Source: Seiridium cupressi
Lineage: Eukaryota; Ascomycota; Sordariomycetes; Amphisphaeriales; Sporocadaceae
DNA length: 64,000 nucleotides
Assembly: GCA_036674765.1 (NCBI GenBank)
Contig: JARVKI010000032.1
Location: 349,870 to 413,869 of the forward strand
Direction of reading: 5' to 3'
Positions 47,314 through 57,412 of the stretch are shown here, piece by piece. Every line of letters begins with the position of its first letter. The stretch's first letter is position 1. The position numbers and the translations under genes are program-made. Below the pieces are notes generated by a model. The model saw only the letters and a program-made list of their open reading frames with translations. It ran no database searches and was not told the DNA's origin.

Positions 47314-48524
47314 CTAGGCGGCACTTGAGGACACACTTGCCATCTCCATACCGCCGCAGAACCACCACCGTGTTGTTGTCTTTAGACCCTTCGTTCTCCA
47401 ATCATTGACAGACTCTGGGAACAAGGGAAGACTATCTCTGATAGATGCATCGTGCGATATGATGACGAACACTTCATCATTCGCATCCAACTCTTGAATC
47501 TTGCGCACGGTATCTAGGGCAGCCTCGTGATCGGGAAATAACATGTTGCGTGGCAGCGTGAAGAAGGGCTTTTCTGTACCTCCATTCACTGTGATGTGCT
47601 GTAACAAATCCCCTGGGCAACAGCCAAGTCCCGGTGGAAGGTTGATCGAGGGCGGCAGTGGGAGATGCAGCGACGGCCGCAGAACTCCCGGATGATGACA
47701 TGCATCAGCACCCATGAACACGAAGGCAGGTTCAGGCGAGGCATTTACTCTTGCCAAGCCGCACATATGTCCAGTCGCGTGACCTGGAGCCTCGAGCAAG
47801 TAGAACGACCCATCACCGAAGTAGTCGAAGCCAGCGAAGCGCCCAACCGTCACAGCTCCATCGCCATCGAAGTTTATCTCCCGCACAGTCCTATCTGCCG
47901 CGTCGCTATTCCGCACGCCCGCCTCGCTTACGGTCGGCCAGCCCGGCCATGATGCATCTTTCAGCCCTGGACCGACGACAAGATCGGTCGATGACGGAAA
48001 TGTTGACGGATCACCGATATGGTCAAAGTGGTTGTGCGACCATATAATGGCTTCAACGTCCTTAGCGTGGACCTGCAGGCCGCTGGCGTCATCGTCTAGG
48101 ACTTGGGCGACATCGGCACCGGGCTTGATCGTGGTGGTGGCTTTGATCAAGGAAACAATACGCGGTGCGTAATTCTCCCAGTCGCAGCGGACACCGAGGT
48201 CGAATAGGACGTGATGGGAGCCGTGTGTAACGAGGAAGCAATAAATTGGCGCATCGAAGCCTTGTAATTGTGCATCGCTTTGTGACTGCAGGAAAAGATC
48301 CGGGTTGATACGCAGCTCCGTCTTACTATATATATGATCGGCAATTATATTAGCCCGACCAAGCGAAAACAATCCAAACAACAACTGGAAGTCGCTCTGG
48401 AGTCCACTTACGTATCAATGACTCTGACATCAACCGTTGCCTCAGAAGCAGGGATGTTGAGTCCCGAAGAGGACTGTGACTTCGCTAAGAACTGTGGCGG
48501 GTTCTTCATTTTGGGAATCTTCAT
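47314..48524 (-). CDS. Metallo-beta-lactamase-fold hydrolase (lactonase-like)
   Basis: Two exons (48524-48412 and 48325-47314) give 374 residues. The zinc motif HxHxDH is present as WSHNHFDHIGD, followed by the later ligand regions EAPGHATGHMCG, MGADACHHPG and VIISHDASI. This set resembles the N-acyl-homoserine-lactonase-like branch of the MBL superfamily, as annotated in several fungal clusters. No signal peptide is evident, so it is probably cytosolic. A role as a thioesterase is less likely because the PKS has its own release domain; hydrolysis of a lactone or ester in the pathway is plausible. The start was set at MKIPKMKNPPQ; an in-frame Met five residues later is also possible. It is divergent from the Myb gene. 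Confidence 0.88.
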
Positions 48525-49249
48525 CCTCGAATGCGTCCATGCTCTCCAATTTCGCCTGATGGGTACCGCCAGTCTAATAAAGCCCGTAAAGTCCCCATGG
48601 TGTGTTGTCTCAATACTCACGCATAGACAGGGTTACATTCTCGACGCCACTGCATACCCGAGTTAGGTACTCAGCTGGGGCGTATCCGGTACCAGATAAT
48701 CCTAATGCATGCAAGTCTGATTCGAGCGTGGTCGATACCTGGTAACTCTAATGTCTGCAATTCTGGTTCGCAGATAGCAAAGCTCGAAGGATTCAGGCTC
48801 GCGAATGCCTGTCAGCTCTTGATGCATGTTTCACGTAGCCTCCACATTCGGTGCTACGATACAAAAAGGTCAGCCTTCTACACAGTATACATACTCAAAC
48901 TAGATAGGCTTATTGCATCCGTCTTCACCCGACATAAAACTGCTGACGCCTGCTCTCATGTTCCAATCACAATTGTGTTCAATATTTTGATACATAGTCC
49001 AGTCCCCACGATAAGCAGCAACAAGCTTTAAATTGGGGCTTGCGTGTTCGCAGATCGTGCAGCTAGTGACGCACCACGGCGGGGTAAGAGCCGGATACCA
49101 AACGCCTCTAGGATCCTGGGCAGTTGTGGGTTACACAAAAGCGTTCTGCTCGCAATTGTCATTTCATACTGTAACCAGTCACGCCTGAACATTTTGTTCC
49201 CCCATTGATACCTTCTTGCGTCCGATGATAGTCTACGAGCCAGGTTTCT
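48525..49249. promoter_or_regulatory. Shared promoter of the MBL hydrolase and the Myb regulator
   Basis: This is a 725-bp divergent promoter. Between about 48681 and 48773 lie two diverged tandem units of about 46 bp (first with CCGGTACCAG and AATCCTAATG, second with GATACCTGG and AACTCTAATG). CCGGTACCAG resembles the ACTCGGTACCA motif in other cluster promoters. Confidence 0.4.
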
Positions 49250-50954
49250 ATGCCAGATCATTCACGGGGTACGACTGGCCGGCAGCGGAGGACATGGACA
49301 CCACGTGAAGACAAGCTCCTTCAAGATGCTGTGACAGAAGGTATGTCTCGCCCGCTTACGAGGAAATAGCACCTTGATCAGTTTCACCTGCCATCTATAT
49401 TATTAACACCACACTATCGTAGCGATGCAGCAATCGCGGGCATTGGTGTGGCGGGAGCTCGCGAAGGCTGTCCCCGGAAGGACGAACAAGGACTGTCGCC
49501 GAAGGTGGTGGAATACCCTGGCTGGCGGCACGTATAAGGGTCATTGGTCCGAGAGTGAGGACGAAAGACTGGTCCAAGCTTTCACCAAGTACGGCCCCCA
49601 ATGGACACGCGTGGCCGCAGCGGTCAAGACAAGACATCCCGATCAATGTTCTAGCCATTGGATTCAAGTGTTGGATCCGAGCATCAATCACAGTGACTGG
49701 ACGCCGGAAGAGGTAGGTATTCTAATTACTGTCAATGCAACACTGAGCTCTGTCCAATGAGCCTGACCGTGTCGTAGGATCAGCGCTTGTGTCATGCTGT
49801 GAATGCACAAGGCACAAACTGGGCTGTTATAGCCGCCCGACATGTACCCAAGCGACCACCACTGGCGTTGAAGAATCGCTACTACACCTTGAGCATAAAA
49901 CGGGCAACTAAAGACAATTCTGCGCCGGTGTATACATCGACTACGCCATCGTCAATGCCAAATCAGGCCGGTCCCGAGGCTGGAAGAGCATCAATTTATG
50001 CTCTTGGCCAGCGCCTGACTCATCCTCGCCAAGATGCTGAGCCACGAGAGGAAAGTGACGAAGAGAGTGACGATGATGAGATATTTAGTCCAGACATGGA
50101 CTTTTCATCTTACAGCAGCCAACAGATGACACCGTTCTCATCACTTTCGCCTTGGAACTCAACGTTATTGCCACCAGAAAATCCTCAATCAGACCAGCGA
50201 CAACTTCTGGAAGCGGGGACCCAGAACTCTGGAACGACGAATCGAAATCTCTCATTTGCGGCAAATGGTCATTTCAACCCTGGACTATTAGAAGACCTTG
50301 TCGAAAAGGAGATCGCGCACCCGGGTTCGCGCTTCACACTGGACGCGGAAACCCGGCAGGCTCAATTGATAAACAATAGTATCCCGTTCTCGACTCAAGA
50401 TCAATTTCACATCGGCGAAAATCAGTTAAATTCCCTGTTTCGCGACAATCCATGCGTCTCACAATGGTCAACGGCAGGTGCCGATGTAGAGCAGCCAAGA
50501 TCCACCAATAATTTTCCGAACGCGGCCATAAATCCAGGGGGGACTGCATCATGGACCAGTGAGTCTAGCCTGTTCGAGGTTTATCATACCGTGCATTAAC
50601 ACCTATCTTCTAGGTTCTACAGTACCCATTGGCCCCTACAGGCCGACAAGACATCTTTCTGAGGTGTCCGAGTTCAGGGTCCCCTCGACAACACGTGACA
50701 TGCCTGGGGCTTCTAACCAGGAGTCTCCATTTCAAAGCTCCAAGAGTAAGCTGCCGAGGATTTTGACCAATGCAGCCGAATCAGCAGGCCTTCGGCGTCA
50801 TGAATCTCCAAAGGCAAATATCACTAATGACACAGCGGAAGAACCAATCCATCGGGTGTCACTCAATATAGAATGCACTACGGAACAGCTTGGGAAGGCC
50901 ATGGGGGCTTTACTTAATATTGGAATACCAGTCAGCATTAGAGTTGAATCGTAA
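49250..50954 (+). CDS. Myb/SANT-domain transcription factor with three repeats
   Basis: Four exons (49250-49340, 49423-49712, 49778-50558, 50614-50954) encode 500 residues. Three Myb repeats occupy about residues 10-165, marked by tryptophans: RRTWTPREDKLLQDAV...RRRWWNTL, then GHWSESEDERLVQAF...QWTRVAAAV...CSSHW, then SDWTPEEDQRLCHAV...NWAVIAARH...ALKNRYY. The last repeat is completed by the second splice. An acidic stretch (ESDEESDDDEIF) and a long low-complexity region follow, ending in the compact C-terminus NIECTTEQLGKAMGALLNI. It should be a nuclear DNA-binding regulator. Myb proteins of this type are sometimes found as local regulators in fungal clusters. Position between the MBL and MFS genes makes a pathway role likely but unproven. 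Confidence 0.9.
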
Positions 50955-51317
50955 AGAAAGTACCACATATGCTGTGTTATATACTTGTTATTAGACAAGG
51001 CTTTTTCCTTTTTCGCAGGCACGTTTTCACTACTTCGGGTCTATTTCTATGATGATTATCGGGTGACTTTATCGATAGAGCAGAATTAAAGAACTTGATA
51101 GAGGAAATTTTAACTAGAGCAGGAACTGCAGGAAGTGTATGTTTGAGGCAAGCCCATCGACTTTCACTCCACTGTTTTGATCAGCTCGAAATCATTTAGA
51201 CCACAATGGCACTTCCAAAGAACCAACAATGTGAGACATTTTCTTCTAGACTCTCGAGATTGGGTATCCATTTTCGAATTCATTTTTCTCGTTTCATCGC
51301 CAACCTCCCAAGTAACT
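50955..51317. other. Convergent intergenic spacer
   Basis: This is 363 bp between the Myb stop and the MFS stop. No gene or repeat was seen. Confidence 0.5.
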
Positions 51318-52819
51318 CTAGACTTTGCTTTTAATGGATCCGCCACCATGACCTATCCGTGCTAAGGTGAAAGAAATGGCTGATAGAACAATAGATACGC
51401 CACAAAATATCTTCAATCCATCGTAAGCCTGCGCTCCAGTCCTGCCTCCAACTCCAATGAGCAATCCAGCCAATGGATTACCAATAAGCCCAGCGACTCC
51501 GTTGATTATGAAGGTCATGCCAATACGAACCCCGATTTCCCTAATGTCCGAAATCTTGGCCACCAGTGCTGGTATCACAGCGCCAAAGAAACCTATGGGT
51601 ACCCCATAGAGAACGGTGAAGGCGATGATCACACTCATGGATCCGGCACCTGGGAGCCAAAGGCCGAGCACGAGCACTGCCCCGTATAGCACTAGCAATA
51701 TAGCTATATTGAAGATGCCAAAGAAGTCGCCTGCCCAGAGTGGCAAGATGCGTCCGAGTATGCTATCATATCAATGAAAAGGTTAGTGACTCTCTGACTA
51801 GGGAGAATAAACAGCCCCGACAAAAGAAGATACTACCTACCTTACGGCGTTGAGAATTGGGAGCAAGTATGGGGTCAGACTGGGTGAAACATCGGCTGCT
51901 TCGGCTGCAACCTTGAGAAAATTGAAAGGCAGTAGCATGCCCATGGATCCGAAAAAGCACCCCAAGACATTCAGATCGAAAGCCAGGTCCGTAAAGGGTC
52001 GCAGGAACTGCATGATGTTGAATGGCTTTGCGCTATGTTGGAGTCGAGAACGGATTGTACAGATGGTCAATATCTGCAAGGGTAGCAGCATAAATGCTAT
52101 GGCCCTCACAGTCCAAGAGAATCCAATCTGTCCCGTAAGGTTATCGAACATGATTCTGGCAGAGGGGAACCACGACGTTAGCAAACAACCAAGTCAAAGG
52201 TAAAAGTTGACAGGGAGAATTACGGAAGAATGACGCCTCCAAGCCCGGACCCAGAAGAAGCCAGACCAAGGGCTAGGCCGCGGCGTTGCCTGAACCACGT
52301 CGACACAGAAGCTGTGGAAGAATGGAAAATCATTCCCATGCCAATCCCACTACATACAGCTTGTGACAATAGCAATTGGTAATACTGCGTGGATAAAGAC
52401 TGCATCATCATGCCGAAAGTAAGCATAAAAGAGCCGACTGCGACGGGCACGTTGGGGCCATGGCCGTCAAAGAATCTACCGACGAACGGCGCCGACGCCG
52501 AGAGTGCAAAGAGCTGGATAGATGGGATCCACGAGATGGCGCTGGGAGAATAATCGCGTAGGAGGGTTCGCTGATAATAATCCTGGTAGACGCCAGCGCT
52601 GGAGATGAACCCGTAGCTAACAAAGAAGCAGACCCAAGCACCAGCTACGACAAGCCATGCCTGGCGGCCCCCGTCGGGGAACTCTGAGTTTGATGTGGAA
52701 GGTGGTGGGATCCCATTGGCGGACTGTTCATGATGATGTTGTTTCTCCTCTTCTGACAGCTCGTGGGAACCATCACTGGTGTCAATCGCTGTCTGCTCCC
52801 TGTTCTGTCGTGCTTGCAT
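51318..52819 (-). CDS. MFS transporter, monocarboxylate permease-like, probable cluster efflux pump
   Basis: Three exons (52819-52224, 52155-51841, 51762-51318) encode 451 residues. A polar N-terminus (residues 1-50) leads to PDGGRQAWLVVAGAWVCFFVSYG, the DGG(x)GW-like opening of fungal monocarboxylate-type MFS proteins. Further marks are YYQRTLLRDYSPSAISWIPS, GIGMGMIFHSSTASVSTWF and RRGLALGLASSGSGLGGVI. About twelve hydrophobic segments are visible. Proteins of this group often export or import pathway compounds in fungal clusters (precedent from several polyketide clusters). A copy of each of the two cluster promoter motifs lies within 360 bp upstream, which supports co-regulation. Substrate not predictable. 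Confidence 0.9.
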
Positions 52820-53087
52820 ATCAGTAAGTCTGCTCCGAGTGTCAGCCGGTGATCAAGGGCTCTTAGCGGTAGCGCATGTGTCGCTGGCAAGCCTTGAAAA
52901 CAAACAGGAGAGGTGCTGAACTGTCTTGCTCCGGTCAAAGAGAGAGGACTTTTATTGCTGTGCCTGTGAATCCTACTAGCAGCTCCAACGCCGGTCATCC
53001 CTGCGCACAGGCGTTAACTTAGACCTGGCAGGCAAGCAATGTATGAAGTACGTACCTTTGACCAATAATACCATCGACGTCCTGAAT

Positions 53088-53103
53088 AGGCTAGCGTTCC
53101 GGA
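53088..53103 (+). repeat. Cluster promoter motif AGGCTAGCGTTCCGGA, copy 3
   Basis: This is an exact 16-bp match to the two copies in the SDR/Zn2Cys6 promoter, 8 kb away, and lies 269 bp upstream of the MFS start. The left flank (CTGAAT) is similar to those of the other copies. Confidence 0.55.
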
Positions 53104-53172
53104 GTCAGAAACAGGGCCCTACATTGACTTCCCGTCAGCTCAGCGGCTTGTCCACACGCTAAATTTAGCTGA

Positions 53173-53183
53173 ACTCGGTACCA
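53173..53183 (+). promoter_or_regulatory. ACTCGGTACCA motif in the MFS promoter
   Basis: It matches exactly 40992-41002 and, with one C/T change, 40961-40971 in the P450/methyltransferase promoter. It sits 354 bp before the MFS start. Function is inferred from recurrence only. Confidence 0.35.
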
Positions 53184-55282
53184 TGACTGTGCGAACTTGT
53201 GAGACCTGCTCCCCAAATCCTTGAAATCAAATACGAGACCTGAGTAACAAGTTAATTCAAATTTAGAAGGCCTAATCTCCAAGCTTTACGCAAAGACCGA
53301 GAGGTAATCCGGAAATGGCGCATTGCCACGGGATCATATCGGAAGTGGCTATGAAAACATGGCTGCTATTTTAAAATGGTGAAAACGATGAATACCATGC
53401 CTGTGCAGCTGAATGAGCTGTATATAACCTTGCAGGTTATATTGTAGGCACAATATGCTAAACTAGAGCCTACTCCATTGTGGCTCCTGACCCCTACCGT
53501 GCACCAGGAGGTGGCCAGATCCCCCACGGGCTGCCAGCACTCAAAGAAGAGCGCATGCGTCCATGCACCCTTGATTCTTGTGAGTTGTGCGTAAAATTTC
53601 ATATACTGGACTTCAATTATGGGTATTTTTACATGAGTTACTCGGTATTTTGGCGCTTAGAGTTACATATGTAGTCTGATTATGCTATCCGTGATACGGG
53701 GGTCAGGTTTAGGTATAATCCATTCAATCTTCGATGATTATTTGGCCTGGCTGGCGGATCTACCGCATGCTGTATACCTAATGCAAGGGCTCTTTTTCGG
53801 TGTCGTCTAGGGTGCATACAGCGTTGATCATGCCGTGGTGATGGATAGGATCGTTGGGAGTACCGAACCGCTTATTGAACCAACTCTGTCAGATCAACAT
53901 TAGATGGTGGCGTTCTCGCCGGTAATTGTTGAAACAGGTGGCCCAGCCACCCTCTTTTCGGGCTTCCCAGCCACACACACATGTACATATACTAGATTAT
54001 CTCCTTCTACTTTCTCTCTCTGATATTCAACCAACCAATCAATCAATTCACCCCTCATAACCTTCGTCCATCTTGACAGTAATGGCCTCAGCGGACAAGA
54101 TCCGGGACGAGGTGGCATTGGCAAAGGCTCCAGTATAATGGAGGAGCGCGTGGCGGTAGGTACTCAAGGGACGGGAGAAGCTTTGGTCGCAATGGGCTCA
54201 GCAGAGTGTGAGGTAGACAGAGAGGGCGGGCGAGCTGTTGAAGTGTCCGGTGTTCTGAGCCGCGGTTGAACCAGCAGCACGGCCAGGTTGATGCGGGCTT
54301 ATTGGGTCCTGATGCGCCAGCCAGGCGTGGGGATCAAGATGGGACCAGGATGGCAAGCGAAATCCGAAGGGTTGGTAACATTTGATACAGCGACATTCTC
54401 AAAGGGCGAATATGGAGTGAGCACCTACTTCGAAAAAGCTTAAAAGTAGGAGTGCTTCATATTTGTGTGAACAATGAAAGCTAACTGTGACTTGAAATCT
54501 TTGACTTTCCATGCAAGGTGCCATTTGCCATAACTTAGAAGATCTGGGGCTCGAAAACACGCTACCACGTCGGTTGCGCGATCGATTTTGTCTTGAGGAA
54601 AACCAGGATTACGACAAGAATGTTTTAGCACGGAAACTTTGCCTTTGGTGAGCCCTCCGAGACCAAATCATCATAAGCAGTCTGAGGGAAGCAGATGAGC
54701 ACGTTGAATACTCCTACTGGTGGAACACATATTCAGCTCTTTCATTGAGCGTGTCCTGATTGGAAGGATGGCCGTTTTTGTTCCTATTTGCTGCACATGA
54801 CTTTATCGCACTAAATTGTCGTCGTAAGTCATAAATTTGTCAAGGGTGAGCAAAACGACACCCTTACATACCTCGCAACAAGATTATTCTTAGGAGGCCA
54901 CCAAGGTTGGAACCATCCAACTTCCCTATTCCTAGAAGCTTTCTAATCCTGGAGGCTCGGCTAAGACTATATCCATATTGAGAGCCAGACGTACGGGGAA
55001 AAGTAAGCAGGAGATACGACTTGCATTGATTAAACTTGCGCCATTGACGTGTGCTATCAAGTCTATGAAGACTGTTTACTTTTCATGAACAAAAGTCAGC
55101 CCGCCAGCCCCTCAAGCCATTTGTCCTATTGTCCGAAATCCATGCAATCATTGCATCTTAGCTTACCTGGTTCATCTCGGGACGGTTTAAGCTATATATG
55201 TGGAAGTTTAAATTGGATTCGATTTCATAGTAGCGCTATTAAATGAAAACTGGCAGTGTCCGGCATCCATTTCAATGATGGA

Positions 55283-55864
55283 TCAAAACCCCAGTGGTAG
55301 TTCTCTTGGACCACTCGGAACTCGTTTCATGAGAGCCTTCTCGGTTTCTCCTCCTTCCAGTCGTGCGATCAATTCCTCTGGGTCAAAGTCAGTCCCAATG
55401 GGATTTATGGCAAACTCCTTCGACTTCATAAACTCCGTAGCATCATCCGGATTCTCGAAATTGTCAACCTGGGTTTCAAGCCTGTTGCCGTCGGGGTCCT
55501 TATAGTAGATAGAAGTGGTAGGGCCATGATTCACGGGCCATTCTGGGAGGATCCCCTTCGTCCTGCGTTGTCGATAAGAAAGGAGCAGGTCGGAGAGCGA
55601 ATCGAATGAGAATGCTATATGCTCCAGCCCGCAACTATTTGGTTCCTTGGCCGTGGTGCCGGGCATGCCGATGACGGCTATGCGATGATGTTCATCATCG
55701 TACGTGAGGAATGCCAGCATCTCATTTTCGAATACGCTGTATGATCCTAAGAAGTCTTTATAGAATTTCACCATTTCGGCGAGCTTATTGGTTCGTAGAA
55801 CGACATGCGCAAGCTTGCTGGGTGAAAGAACCGTAGCCGGTGGGTTTTTGAAGTCGACGCCCAT
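55283..55864 (-). CDS. VOC-superfamily protein, extradiol (catechol-2,3-) dioxygenase-like
   Basis: A single exon encodes 193 residues. It is a two-module vicinal-oxygen-chelate (glyoxalase/bleomycin-resistance/dioxygenase) protein. The metal ligands expected for an Fe(II) extradiol dioxygenase are visible: His20 in KLAHVVLRT, His82 in CGLEHIAFSF and Glu130 in YYKDPDGNRLETQVDNF. His113 (VNHGPT) is placed where the catalytic His of ring-cleaving enzymes could sit. No signal peptide is present. Enzymes of this class open catechol rings; others in the superfamily isomerise or bind drugs. It lies 2.5 kb beyond the MFS gene, so cluster membership is uncertain. Confidence 0.85.
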   Translation of the reverse strand: MGVDFKNPPATVLSPSKLAHVVLRTNKLAEMVKFYKDFLGSYSVFENEMLAFLTYDDEHHRIAVIGMPGTTAKEPNSCGLEHIAFSFDSLSDLLLSYRQRRTKGILPEWPVNHGPTTSIYYKDPDGNRLETQVDNFENPDDATEFMKSKEFAINPIGTDFDPEELIARLEGGETEKALMKRVPSGPRELPLGF

Positions 55865-56658
55865 GATGATCGTAGCTATGCTCTCTTTTGATGATTACGT
55901 ATCACCAAGATATATGGTGGTGGAGTTGGATGAATTGACAGTCAATTATATGCTAGAAATTTGAGTTTTGATTTGTAAACATCGCATCCCCGGCGTCGCC
56001 TTATTTGTCATTGTTACGGCACTGCGGGGGCAACACCCACAATACCCCTCACTGTCGAGCATTGCACCAGTCACAGAATGGAAAACAATACAACCTACAT
56101 TAGCGCGACAGAACCGGGCCTACCGGATCTACATATTGCACGGTTTATTGTCAAGCGTAATTCTATGGTGCTCAAAATAACGTGGCTGTCGCGAACAGAA
56201 TTCGCTTGTAAGAGAATTGCGATGTATGCGGTGGATCTAGCAACAAAAATTGACAATAACATCAGTGATAAATGTCTAAACACGGAATGATCGATCCTAG
56301 CTGTGAACCATGTCTAATCAACGCTCGTTAATCGCTGTTGAGCGTATATGAATCACCCAGGGGCCTCGTGGCCTCCAAAACACGTAAGGTTAGTCCACTT
56401 TGTAAGGGTAGCAATCTTGTTGTTGCGGTGAGGAAGATTCCTTCGTCAGGGTTATCTAACTATCTCTTACTCATGATGTACTGGGGCGCTCAAGCCTCCT
56501 AGTCTGTGCGCAGATAATTGGCCTGTGCGTAAACCTCGGTTATGTGACCGTGACACACTTCAATACTATCGAGGGCATAGAAGAGAGTAATCAACCCTTG
56601 GTTCTATGATTTGCATCATGCAGCCCGTATCTTCTGGGCTGAAATATAGTTTTCCAAC
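55865..56658. other. Intergenic region
   Basis: This is the promoter side of the VOC gene and the 3' side of the broken GDSL esterase gene. Short frames only; no conserved motif, RNA gene or repeat was seen. Confidence 0.4.
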
Positions 56659-57412
56659 TCACAACACAATGCCGCATTGCTCTATCAGAAGGTCACCCAC
56701 CATACGACCGAGAACGATCGTACCCCGAGGATCGAGACGAGTATAGTCGGTGCCTTCATGATTGTAGGCTTCCGCAGCCTAGGTAAGGACCCAGCCAGCT
56801 TCAATGCAGAAGTTGGGACACGACAAATAAGAAAAAGGTAAGATTCTCGGGCAAGGTGCCTACCGTAGCTTCAATGGCGTTGACGTAAGATGTAGACGCA
56901 TGGTTGAGGTCAATATATCGTTTTTCATGTTTCTTATCACAGCCAGAGCTGTCGCAGTTTCATGGGACAGGTTCTCTATGAATTCACCGCCAGAGAACCT
57001 ACGACGAGTGAGCGGAGTGATAACAGTGCCTGATGTTCAGGTATTTTCTGGTATTGTGACCGAATTGACAGGTGAGGTATACTCTGTAAGAACTCTAGTA
57101 CATTGCAATTGGTAAAAGTATTGTTTTGCAGGTGGAGCCATGCAATATGAAGTCTGAGACGCTCCGCAAACCCCATAGTCGAAACCAAACGTGTCGTCAG
57201 TAATAAGTGTGTAGTTCAGAAACTCATCACCCCAAGTAGTCAAACAAACTCGCTCTTGTGCAATACCGCTGCGTACATGTAGTTACTAATCAGCTGGTTG
57301 ATGTCGTAGAATCCCCTGCCGCAAGGAATACTAGCTTGTCTACGCGAGGACTAATCGTAGCTCCGGATGAGCCGCCGGTGCAGGTAGTAGCTGCAAAAAG
57401 CACGTTCTTCAT
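56659..57412 (-). pseudogene. Degraded GDSL esterase gene, rhamnogalacturonan acetylesterase-like
   Basis: Fragments in order on the minus strand match secreted SGNH/GDSL esterases of the CE12 kind. Near the start, MKNVLFAATTCTGG leads to VDKLVFLAAGDSTTS, the block with the nucleophile Ser. An in-frame stop and a shift follow. Next comes GDEFLNYTLITDD...GVCGAS, then SGTVITPLTRRRFSGGEFIEN. After another frame change the sequence reads RYIDLNHASTSYVNAIEAT, a plausible intron (GTAGGC...CCTAG), and AEAYNHEGTDYTRLDPRG. The last block normally carries the Asp-x-x-His pair; here His is replaced by Arg (DYTRL). The middle part of the protein appears to be missing. Broken frame plus lost catalytic His make this a pseudogene. 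The family assignment rests on motif order only. Confidence 0.6.

Larger units (their letters stand above)
52820..55282. other. 2.5-kb region with promoter motifs but no confident gene
   Basis: The first 400 bp is the MFS promoter and holds one copy each of the two recurrent cluster motifs. Further on, only short open frames occur. Minus-strand readings at 54124-53900 and 54631-54440 look partly protein-like but could not be joined or assigned to a family, so a degraded gene is possible. Confidence 0.45.

Noticed and set aside
47665..48047. Plus-strand open frames over the MBL gene
   Set aside because: They are antisense readings of a gene with clear metal-binding motifs on the other strand.
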